Source: Lentzea sp.
GTDB taxonomy: Bacteria > Actinomycetota > Actinomycetes > Mycobacteriales > Pseudonocardiaceae
Assembly (NCBI GenBank): GCA_030146905.1
Contig: JASLAV010000885.1
Span: 1-9,766 of the forward strand
Direction: 5' to 3'
Length of the DNA: 9,766 bases
Under the pieces are notes generated by a model. That model was not told the DNA's origin. It did not search any database and was given only the letters and a program-made list of their open reading frames with translations. The position numbers and the translations under genes were made by a program. Each line of letters opens with the position of its first letter. Position 1 is the stretch's first letter. This document shows, piece by piece, positions 1 through 6,744 of this stretch.

Positions 1-211
1 TCCACTCGTCGCCGTCGAGCAGCGTGATCTCGCCTTCGAGCACGTAGAACGACTCGGAGAACGTCTTGTGGAAGTGCGGGCGGGCACCGGGCTGACGTGC
101 TTCCATCCGCCACTCGAACAGGCCGAACTCGCCGTTCGTGACGGATCCTGGCGCCACGAAACGGGCGGCCTTGGTGCTGAACCCCACCTCGGAGGCCGGT
201 CGGAAGGTCAT
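1..211 (-). CDS. Cupin-domain protein, 3' end beyond the window
   Basis: The first 70 codons of a minus-strand gene are visible. The rest lies beyond the left edge. The protein carries the first cupin motif, G-x5-HxH-x4-E-x6-G: G42-A-R-P, then H46-F-H48, E53 and G60 (PHFHKTFSESFYVLEGE). These His and Glu residues normally bind a metal ion in the beta-barrel. The start is the ATG at 211, supported by GGGGAG at 222-217, five bases upstream. The family ranges from small-molecule dioxygenases and isomerases to sugar-binding or regulatory proteins, so no substrate can be named from this fragment. It is divergent from the FAD-dependent dehydrogenase with 68 bases between them, so the two may share control. 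The fold is confident; the function is unknown. Confidence 0.85.
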   Translation of the reverse strand, partial: MTFRPASEVGFSTKAARFVAPGSVTNGEFGLFEWRMEARQPGARPHFHKTFSESFYVLEGEITLLDGDEW

Positions 212-243
212 TGCTGCTCCCCAAAAATGAAGTTGATTCAGGT

Positions 244-261
244 CTCCTGCGTGACCAGGAG
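244..261. promoter_or_regulatory. Inverted repeat CTCCTG-N6-CAGGAG in the divergent spacer
   Basis: Two perfect 6-base arms (244-249 and 256-261) flank CGTGAC in the 68-bp spacer between the divergent cupin and FAD-dehydrogenase genes. The right arm ends six bases before the likely -10 element of the dehydrogenase gene, so a bound protein would overlap its core promoter. It could be an operator for an unidentified dimeric regulator. The arms are short, and a chance repeat is possible. Confidence 0.4.
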
Positions 262-267
262 TGGTTC

Positions 268-273
268 TAGACT
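268..273 (+). promoter_or_regulatory. -10 element TAGACT, likely leaderless promoter of the FAD dehydrogenase
   Basis: TAGACT fits the actinobacterial TANNNT -10 consensus. It is followed by six bases and then the ATG at 280, so transcription would begin at or next to the A of the start codon. No ribosome binding site precedes that ATG, which fits leaderless initiation. No convincing -35 hexamer is seen, and the inverted repeat at 244-261 lies where one would be. Confidence 0.5.
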
Positions 274-279
274 CGCCCG

Positions 280-1935
280 ATGGCACATGACGCGGATGTC
301 ATCGTCGTCGGCGCGGGCCTCGCGGGTCTCGTCGCGACCGCAGAGCTCGCGGACGCCGGCCGCAAGGTCATCCTCCTCGACCAGGAGCCGGAGGCGACGT
401 TCGGCGGCCAGGCCTGGTGGTCGTTCGGCGGGCTGTTCATGGTGGACACGCCAGAGCAGCGCAGGCTCAGGGTCAGGGACTCCCACGACCTGGCGCTGCA
501 GGACTGGATGGGCTCGGCCGCGTTCGACAGGGAGAGCGACCACTGGCCGCGGCTGTGGGCACAGGCCTATGTGGACTTCGCCTCCGGCGAGAAGCGCTCG
601 TGGCTGCACAACATGGGCATGCGCTGGTTCCCGTTCGTGCAGTGGGCGGAACGCGGCGGGTACCTGGCCGACGGGCACGGCAACTCGGTGCCGCGGTTCC
701 ACGTCACGTGGGGCACCGGGCCCGGCGTGGTCGCTCCGTTCGAGCGGCGTGTGCGGGAGGCCGTGGCGAAGGGGCTGGTGACGCTCAGGTTCCGGCACCG
801 CGTCACGGACATCAGCGTCACCGGCGGCGTGTGCGACGGCGTGTCCGGCGAGGTGCTGGAGCCGTCGCCGGTCGGCAGGGCCGAGCCGAGCTCGCGGAAC
901 GTGACGGGCGACTTCTCGCTGAGCGCGCAGGCCGTGATCGTCACGTCCGGCGGCATCGGCGCGAACCACGACCTGGTGCGCAAGAACTGGCCGGAGCGGA
1001 TGGGCACGCCGCCGAAGTTCATGCTGTCCGGCGTTCCCGACTTCGTGGACGGGCACATGCTGGAGGTCACGCAGAAGGCGGGCGGCGCGATCATCAACGC
1101 CGATCGCATGTGGCACTACCCCGAGGGCATCGCCAACTACGCGCCGGTGTGGGGCAGGCACGGCATCCGGATCCTGCCGGGCCCGTCGCCGCTGTGGCTC
1201 GACGCGGACGGCAAGCGGTTCCCGATCCCGCTGTTCCCCGGCTTCGACGCGCTGGGGTCGTTGCAGCACATCACGACGCACGGTCACGAGCACTCGTGGT
1301 TCGTGCTGAACAAGCGGATCATCGGCAAGGAGTTCGCGCTGTCGGGCTCCGAGCAGAACCCCGACCTGACGGGCAAGGACACGCGGGCCGTCCTCAAGCG
1401 CGCGCTGCCGGGCGCGGTCGCGCCGGTGGAGGCGTTCGCGAGGATGTCCAAGGAGTTCATCCAGGCCGGCACGGTCGCGGACCTGGCGCGCGGCATGAAC
1501 GCGCTGACCGGCGAGGACCGCATCGACGCCGCCGCGCTGGAGAAGACGATCGTCGAGCGCGACCGCCAGGTGACGGCGGGCCTGAGCAAGGACATGCAGG
1601 TCAACGCGATCCGGTCGGCTCGCCAGTTCCTGACGGACAAGCTGATCCGCGTGGTCGAGCCGCACCGGTTGCTCGACCCGAAGGCCGGTCCGCTGATCGC
1701 CGTGCGGTTGTCGGTGATCACGCGCAAGACGCTGGGAGGCCTGCACACCGACCTGTCGTCGCGGGTGCTCGACTCGTCAGGCCAGCCGCTGCCGGGTCTC
1801 TACGCCGCCGGCGAGGCCGCCGGGTTCGGTGGCGGTGGTGTGCACGGGTACCGCGCGTTGGAGGGGACTTTCCTCGGCGGCTGCCTGTTCTCCGGCCGGG
1901 TGGCGGGGCGTTCCGCCGCCGACGCGGTGGAGTAG
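280..1935 (+). CDS. FAD-binding dehydrogenase (flavoprotein, 3-ketosteroid-dehydrogenase-like group)
   Basis: This 551-residue cytosolic flavoprotein opens with a Rossmann FAD motif, VIVVGAGLAG (residues 8-16), followed by the acidic end of strand two (LLDQE, D34). It closes with the second FAD-contact segment, GLYAAGEAAGFGGGGVHG, from about residue 506, and then GTFLGGCLFSGRVAG. This architecture matches the FAD_binding_2 family (fumarate reductase/KstD-like). More closely it resembles the actinobacterial 'putative FAD-binding dehydrogenase' group that includes M. tuberculosis Rv0785. The family oxidises or desaturates C-C bonds next to carbonyls, but the substrate of this subgroup is not established. 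The length is normal and the frame is intact. The start at 280 gives the usual few residues before the FAD strand and sits behind a leaderless-type -10. The next gene on the strand begins 65 bases downstream, with a hairpin between them. Confidence 0.9.
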   Translation: MAHDADVIVVGAGLAGLVATAELADAGRKVILLDQEPEATFGGQAWWSFGGLFMVDTPEQRRLRVRDSHDLALQDWMGSAAFDRESDHWPRLWAQAYVDFASGEKRSWLHNMGMRWFPFVQWAERGGYLADGHGNSVPRFHVTWGTGPGVVAPFERRVREAVAKGLVTLRFRHRVTDISVTGGVCDGVSGEVLEPSPVGRAEPSSRNVTGDFSLSAQAVIVTSGGIGANHDLVRKNWPERMGTPPKFMLSGVPDFVDGHMLEVTQKAGGAIINADRMWHYPEGIANYAPVWGRHGIRILPGPSPLWLDADGKRFPIPLFPGFDALGSLQHITTHGHEHSWFVLNKRIIGKEFALSGSEQNPDLTGKDTRAVLKRALPGAVAPVEAFARMSKEFIQAGTVADLARGMNALTGEDRIDAAALEKTIVERDRQVTAGLSKDMQVNAIRSARQFLTDKLIRVVEPHRLLDPKAGPLIAVRLSVITRKTLGGLHTDLSSRVLDSSGQPLPGLYAAGEAAGFGGGGVHGYRALEGTFLGGCLFSGRVAGRSAADAVE

Positions 1936-1970
1936 GTCAACGGGTTCTCGCGTGGTGGACGCGGGTTGAC
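1936..1970 (+). terminator. Interrupted hairpin just after the FAD dehydrogenase stop
   Basis: GTCAAC (1936-1941) pairs with GTTGAC (1965-1970). Inside them CGCGT (1949-1953) pairs with ACGCG (1959-1963) around a GGTGG loop, giving a bulged hairpin directly after the stop codon. There is no T tract, as is common in high-GC actinobacteria, so terminator function is a guess. TTGACG at 1966-1971 could instead be a weak -35 for the next gene. Confidence 0.35.
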
Positions 1971-2000
1971 GGTCCTGCGGCCTGCGGCTGTGCTGGGGGT

Positions 2001-2372
2001 ATGACGCAGATCGGTGTCCTGGCCGGCAACCCGCGGCCAGCGTCACGCACGCTGCAGGCCGCGCTGGAAACCCCGGGACGGGCCGAGGTGCTGGTCGTGT
2101 CCACCCCGACGTACAAGGCCGCGTACACCGGGCTGCTCAAGGCCGTGCTGGACCAGGCACCGTCGGGATGGTTGAAGGGCAAGGTCGTCGTGCCGCTTCA
2201 GGCCGCCGCGTCGGACAGGTACGCGCTCGCGGTCGAGGTGCACCTGAGGCCCGTGCTGACCGAGCTGGGTGCGTTGGTGCCGCAGGCCTTGTTCCTCAAC
2301 GAGGCGTCACTTCCCGCTCAGCCCGCGGACTTCGCGCTCGACGCCGACGTGCTGAAGGCGTTGGTCCGGTGA
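2001..2372 (+). CDS. NAD(P)H-dependent FMN reductase-like protein, internally shortened
   Basis: This 123-residue protein has clear pieces of the SsuE-like flavodoxin-fold reductase family. The N-terminal strand and phosphate-loop region reads IGVLAGNPRPASRTL (residues 4-18). Further on come the STPTYKAAYTGLLKAVLDQ segment, which contacts flavin and the dimer partner, and the later AVEVHLRPVLTELGA helix. Full-length relatives have about 170-190 residues. Here the first helix runs almost directly into the VLVVSTPTYK strand, so about 45-50 residues of the second beta-alpha unit appear to be missing, with the frame kept. Intact enzymes supply reduced FMN to two-component monooxygenases, and remnants of such partners lie just downstream. 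The protein may be non-functional. The start ATG at 2001 follows GGGGGT, too close for a good ribosome binding site. It could also be counted as a pseudogene. Confidence 0.75.
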   Translation: MTQIGVLAGNPRPASRTLQAALETPGRAEVLVVSTPTYKAAYTGLLKAVLDQAPSGWLKGKVVVPLQAAASDRYALAVEVHLRPVLTELGALVPQALFLNEASLPAQPADFALDADVLKALVR

Positions 2373-2373
2373 A

Positions 2374-2905
2374 GGAACAGCTGCGGGCGAACGACACCGC
2401 GAACTCCGTGAACGGCATCCGCACCAGAGCGGGATGTCCGGTGAAGAGCTCGTGGTAGTGGCCCCACGCGATCTCCTTGGCCATCAACGGCCACACGTCG
2501 GCGCGGAAGTCGAGCTCTTTACACCGCAAGGTGTCCGCGACGAAGAAGTGCGGCAGCTTCGGGCGCGTTCCCTGCAACCGGTAGCCCGTCTTCGAGTGGT
2601 ACGGGACACCGCGCCGGGAACCGACGTAGATCGTCGGTCCTCGCCGGACGGGAGGTACTCGAGCCGGCCGGACCGCACGTACCTGCCGCCGCGGCCCTCG
2701 GTCAGCAGCACCATCAGGTCGATGAACGCCAGGCCGAACCCGCGCAGCACCACGTCGCCCCGCACCGCCGACAGGTCAGCGTCGGCCGAGTACAGCTGCG
2801 GCACGTAGACCAGGCCGTGGCGCGAGGCGTGGTCGGCGAGCTCGCGGTGCTCCGGTTCGGGTTCGGCGTCGAGGTGCCCGAGTGCGAGCACGAGGACGTC
2901 CGCCT
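2374..2905 (-). pseudogene. FAD/NAD(P)-binding protein remnant, truncated at both ends and frameshifted
   Basis: Read on the minus strand, two frames together give an internal piece of the actinobacterial FAD/NAD(P)-binding protein family (NAD_binding_9-like). The first frame, 2905 to about 2638, encodes ADVLVLALGHLDAEP, then GDVVLRGFGLAFIDLMVLL and YLPSGED. The second, from about 2637 down to about 2380, encodes PTIYVGSRRGVPYHSKTGY, then LDFRADVWPLMAKEIAW and YHELFTGHP. Restoring one base between 2638 and 2637 joins them as GE-D/E-PTIYVGSRRG, the expected family sequence. Full-length members have several hundred residues. The N-terminal FAD-binding part and the C-terminal part are absent, and the second frame runs into the end of the convergent FMN-reductase gene. 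No start codon with a ribosome binding site is present. The gene is dead unless the frameshift is a sequencing error, and even then both ends are lost. Confidence 0.8.
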
Positions 2906-2914
2906 CCAGGGGAC

Positions 2915-3487
2915 TCGGGTTCCTCGCCCGCCGCCTACGCCGCGGGAGGCGCGGAAGCGGACATCTTCTGCCTGTGGGGCGACCCGCTCGCCGAGACCGC
3001 GCAGCAGATCGAAGCGGTCAAGCAGGCCGCCAAGGACGCCGGCAGGACCGACGTGCCGAGGATCCAGATCGCCTTCCGGCCGATCATCGCGCCGACCGAG
3101 GAACTGGCGTGGGAGAAGGCGCACAGGACGGTGGAGCGGATCGAGGCGCGCAAGGCGAACGGGCCGCTGAGCCGCGGGCACTCGCTGACGAACCCGGAGA
3201 ACACCGGATCGCAACGGCTCCTGGCGGTCGCGGAGCGCGGCGAGCGGTCCGACCGTGCACTGTGGACGCCGACGGCGAAGGCCACCGGCGGCGCGGGCAA
3301 CTCCAACGCGCTGGTCGGCACGCCGGAGACGGTCGCGCAGGCGTTGCTGGACTACTACGACCTCGGCGTCGACATCCTCTCGGCGCGCGGCTACGACCTG
3401 CTCGGCGACGCGATCGACTTCGGCAGGTACGTGATCCCGCTGGTGCGCGAGGAGGTCGCGAAACGGGACCGCGCCAAAGCCGCCTGA
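2915..3487 (+). pseudogene. LLM-class flavin-dependent monooxygenase, 5'-truncated (SsuD/NtaA-like)
   Basis: About 190 codons in frame encode the C-terminal half of a bacterial-luciferase-like flavin monooxygenase. Recognisable segments are GSSPAAY (where the family has its GGSS turn before a helix), ADIFCLWGDPLAETAQQI, IQIAFRPIIAPTEELAW, and the terminal GTPETVAQALLDYYDLGVD followed by SARGYDLLGDAIDFGRYVIPLV. Complete SsuD/NtaA-type enzymes have about 360-400 residues. Roughly the first 180, which include much of the FMN and substrate site, are absent. The open frame continues upstream only into sequence belonging to the opposite-strand FAD/NAD(P)-binding remnant, with no plausible start. 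Intact relatives use reduced FMN and O2 to oxidise alkanesulfonates or similar compounds, normally with a separate FMN reductase like the one at 2001-2372. The remaining frame has no stops, so the truncation may be recent. Confidence 0.8.
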
Positions 3488-3760
3488 GTGAAACGCATTT
3501 GAACCCATTTCAAGGCAAGGCGTTTGGACACAACCGGATTCGGCATTTTTCCGGAGCGCACCGCCAGTGCGGTGGATCATTGGTTCAAACGAGTGAATTC
3601 GTGGCCGAACCGCCGGTTCTGGACGGGGAATCGGGATTGGGCCGGGATCAGGTCGTGACTGATCAGTAAGCTCATCCGCAGGACCCGCAGGCACCTCGTC
3701 CGGCGTCCGACGACCGATCAGCACATCATCCCGGTCCCCACGAATGGCCACCTGAGCTGA
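3488..3760. other. Intergenic region with small palindromes, no gene seen
   Basis: This 273-bp spacer separates the monooxygenase remnant from the c-di-GMP gene and is less GC-rich than its neighbours at its left end. It holds a nested stem (AAACGC 3491-3496 with GCGTTT 3520-3525, enclosing TTGAA 3499-3503 with TTCAA 3509-3513). It also holds a hairpin CACCGC-CAGT-GCGGTG (3559-3574), a 10-bp palindrome ACTGATCAGT (3658-3667), and three copies of GATCAG at 3646, 3661 and 3716. The first stem may be a leftover terminator. The palindromes could be regulatory for the downstream gene. No clear -35/-10 pair or RNA gene was recognised. Confidence 0.5.
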
Positions 3761-5800
3761 ATGAAAATGGTCGACAGCCCCGAGCGCGCCGGTCACTGGG
3801 CGGCGGCGATCTCCAGCACCCTCATCGCGAACCTGACGCGCGCGAAACTCGAAGAACTGCTCGGCGGTTACGTCGAGCAGTTGCTCGGTGGTGGCGTGGA
3901 CGCGGCCAGGGAGGTCGGCCGTTCCATGGTCGAGCACGACTTCATCTCCTCGGCGACGCTGGAGCGGACGCTGTCCCACCTCGGTGAGCACACGCCGGTG
4001 ACGCCGGCCCAGCTGGCCGCGCTCGCCGCCGGCTACGCGGAGGGGTTGCGGGACCGCACCCTCGACCAGCAGGAGATCACCCGCACGGCCGCCATCAACG
4101 CGATGCGCCTCGCCGAGAGCGCGGTCAGGGTCAGCGAGGCCAAGTTCAGGGCGATCTTCCGCAGCTCGGCGTTCGGCATCATCGTGAGCAGCCTCAAGGG
4201 CGACATCATCGACGTCAACGAGGCGTTGCTGGCGATGCTCGGCTACACGGCGGACGACATCGGCAGGATGAGCGGCCGCGACCTCGTGCACCCGGAGGAC
4301 AGAGCCGGGCTGAGAGAGCTCGCCAGACAGCTGATCGCCTCCGACTTCGACAACGTCAGGGTCGAGAAGCGGATGGTCCGCAGCGACGGCGAGACGATCC
4401 AGACCCACATGGCGATCTCGCTGGTGCGCGAGGAGGGCGACGCGCCGCCGTACTTCGTCACGATGGTCGAGAACATGAACGAGATGCGGGCGCTGCAGAC
4501 GCAGCTCGTGCGCCAGAGCCTCAACGACATGCAGACAGGCCTCCCGAACCGCGCCCAGTTCCTCGGCTGGCTCGAAGGCGCCGTCGGGTCGAAGGGGCCG
4601 GACACGGTCGCGCTGGTGCAGGTCGACGTCGACGGCTTCCGCGGCGTGAACGACGCGTTCGGGCACGAGACCGGCGACCGGGTGCTGATGCACGTCGCGA
4701 GACATCTGCGGGCGGTGTTCACCGAGGAGGTGGGCAAGGTCGCGCGCATCGGCGAGGACGAGTTCGGCGTCCTCATCAAGAACCCGCGTGACGCACTGGC
4801 GTTGATCGCGCTCGTCGACGACTTCACCGCGCGGCTGGACGAGGCGACCTGGATCGACGGCCACGGCATCGGTGTCACGACCAGCGTCGGCATCGTGACG
4901 CGGCCGGCGCGCGGCGGTGACGCGGCGGACCTGCTGCGCGCGGCGGACGTGACGGTCGGCTGGGCCAAGCGCGACGGCAAGGCGCAGTGGGCGTTGTACG
5001 ACAAGGAACGCGACCAGCTCGACAAGGAGCGGTACGCGCTCGCCGCGTCCATCCCCGGCGCGCTGGAGGAGGGCCAGTTCCGCGTCGACTACCTGCCGGT
5101 CCGCTCGCTGGCCGACGGCTCGGTGCTCGCGCTGGAAGCCAAGATCGTCTGGGACCACCCCACCCGCGGCGTGCTGTGCCCCGACGTCTTCCTCGACCGG
5201 TCCTCGGACAACGGCATGATCGTCCGGCTCGTGCGCTGGGCGCTGTCGGAGGCGTGCGAGCGGGCGAGCGGGTGGCACGAGGCACTGGGCGAGCACATGC
5301 CCGTGGTGTCGATCGACCTGCCGACGCGGCTGTGCCAGGAGCCGGAGCTGCACGCCGAGGTGGCCCGCGTGCTGAACCGCACGGGCCTGCCCGCGTCCCG
5401 GCTGCGCTTCGAGCTGCACGAGCGGCTGCCCGTGCTGCTGAACGACGAGCAGCTGGAAGAGCTGACGATCCTCGCCGAACGCGGCGTCGAGCTGGTGCTG
5501 GACCAGCTGACCGGCGGCAACGCGGGCGTCGGCCGGCTGCGGATGCTGCCGTGGAGCGGCGTGAAGTTCTCCCCCACCGTCGTGCACGGCCTCGACTCCG
5601 GCGCGAACGTGGTGGACGAGAGCGCGGCCGTCGCGCTGCTGGAGTGGGCGTCGGTGCTGCGGCTGCCGATGTACGCCGAGGACGTGCGGAGCGAGGCCGA
5701 GGCGTCACGGCTGGCGTCGCTGGGTGTGGTCGGCGCGCAGGGGCCGCACTTCGGGCCCGCGCTGTCGGCCGCCGAGGTCTCCGCGCTGCTTCTCACGTAA
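3761..5800 (+). CDS. PAS-GGDEF-EAL protein with altered catalytic motifs (c-di-GMP signalling)
   Basis: This is a 679-residue cytosolic signalling protein without membrane segments. Residues 1 to about 120 form a helical N-terminal region of the type often found before PAS in actinobacterial c-di-GMP proteins. PAS covers about 126-242 (FRAIFRSSAFGIIV, HPEDR). A GGDEF domain covers about 250-410 and an EAL domain about 427-675. In GGDEF, VDVDGF (D289, D291), NDAFGHETGD and LPNR are kept, but the signature is GEDEF (331-335), with Glu replacing the second Gly, and no RxxD inhibitory site is seen. In EAL, the signature is EAK (459-461), the family DDFGTG reads DQLTGG (D581, Q582), and the Asn of the VNLS motif is Asp. 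The ELHE, K, E and Q positions later in the domain remain. Loss of the second metal-binding Asp argues against phosphodiesterase activity, so a receptor or weak-cyclase role is plausible. No good ribosome binding site is seen; ATG 3767 (MVDSPERAGHW) is an equally good start by comparison with homologues. Confidence 0.9.
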   Translation: MKMVDSPERAGHWAAAISSTLIANLTRAKLEELLGGYVEQLLGGGVDAAREVGRSMVEHDFISSATLERTLSHLGEHTPVTPAQLAALAAGYAEGLRDRTLDQQEITRTAAINAMRLAESAVRVSEAKFRAIFRSSAFGIIVSSLKGDIIDVNEALLAMLGYTADDIGRMSGRDLVHPEDRAGLRELARQLIASDFDNVRVEKRMVRSDGETIQTHMAISLVREEGDAPPYFVTMVENMNEMRALQTQLVRQSLNDMQTGLPNRAQFLGWLEGAVGSKGPDTVALVQVDVDGFRGVNDAFGHETGDRVLMHVARHLRAVFTEEVGKVARIGEDEFGVLIKNPRDALALIALVDDFTARLDEATWIDGHGIGVTTSVGIVTRPARGGDAADLLRAADVTVGWAKRDGKAQWALYDKERDQLDKERYALAASIPGALEEGQFRVDYLPVRSLADGSVLALEAKIVWDHPTRGVLCPDVFLDRSSDNGMIVRLVRWALSEACERASGWHEALGEHMPVVSIDLPTRLCQEPELHAEVARVLNRTGLPASRLRFELHERLPVLLNDEQLEELTILAERGVELVLDQLTGGNAGVGRLRMLPWSGVKFSPTVVHGLDSGANVVDESAAVALLEWASVLRLPMYAEDVRSEAEASRLASLGVVGAQGPHFGPALSAAEVSALLLT

Positions 5801-5803
5801 TTC

Positions 5804-5821
5804 TTATCAGGGTTTTTCAGG
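5804..5821 (+). promoter_or_regulatory. Direct repeat TTATCAGG-GT-TTTTCAGG, MprA-like response-regulator box
   Basis: Two 8-base units, TTATCAGG (5804-5811) and TTTTCAGG (5814-5821), start exactly 10 bp apart on one face of the helix, just after the c-di-GMP gene and 46 bases before the protease start. A further TTCTCACG lies at 5790-5797. Two loosely conserved 8-bp direct repeats a few bases apart is the pattern described for mycobacterial MprA, an OmpR-family regulator that controls the htrA-like gene pepD. A plausible -10, CATGAT (5842-5847), follows at a distance that suits activation. Assignment to an MprA-type regulator is inference. Confidence 0.55.
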
Positions 5822-5866
5822 CCTATCGCACAGCTTGCTCACATGATGGCGGTCCATCGTGGAGTC

Positions 5867-6697
<831 letters not shown>

Positions 6698-6712
6698 CCC
6701 GGCAACCGTGCA

Positions 6713-6739
6713 CAGGGCCGCGGCGACACCGCGGCCCTG
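6713..6739. terminator. Bidirectional hairpin between convergent genes
   Basis: CAGGGCCGCGG (6713-6723) and CCGCGGCCCTG (6729-6739) form a perfect 11-bp stem around a five-base CGACA loop. It lies in the 47-bp gap between the stop of the protease gene and the stop of the convergent methyltransferase gene, so it can serve both transcripts. There is no T tract, which is usual for actinobacterial terminators. Confidence 0.8.
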
Positions 6740-6744
6740 CCTCG

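Noticed and set aside
417..2372. Long plus-strand open frame (651 codons) covering the FAD dehydrogenase and the FMN reductase
   Set aside because: Over 417-1935 it is an out-of-frame, Arg/Gly/Ala-rich shadow of the dehydrogenase. Only its last part, from 2001, is real, in the FMN reductase frame.
2296..2373. Extension of the FAD/NAD(P)-binding remnant into the FMN reductase gene
   Set aside because: Past about 2374 the minus-strand frame turns into Arg/Ser-rich sequence without family resemblance and lies antisense to the reductase coding region.
2890..2930. Insertion sequence as the cause of the double truncation
   Set aside because: No transposase fragment, terminal inverted repeat or target-site duplication is visible around the junction.
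3559..3574. Hairpin CACCGC-CAGT-GCGGTG as an intrinsic terminator
   Set aside because: The stem is only six pairs, has no T tract in either direction, and lies 70 bases past the remnant's stop. Kept only as part of the spacer description.
2714..5587. Very long open frame on the minus strand, 957 codons, opposite the c-di-GMP gene
   Set aside because: Its translation is Arg/Asp/His/Val-rich with no recognisable domain. It runs antisense to a clear PAS-GGDEF-EAL gene and through both pseudogene remnants. Such frames are common in very GC-rich DNA.
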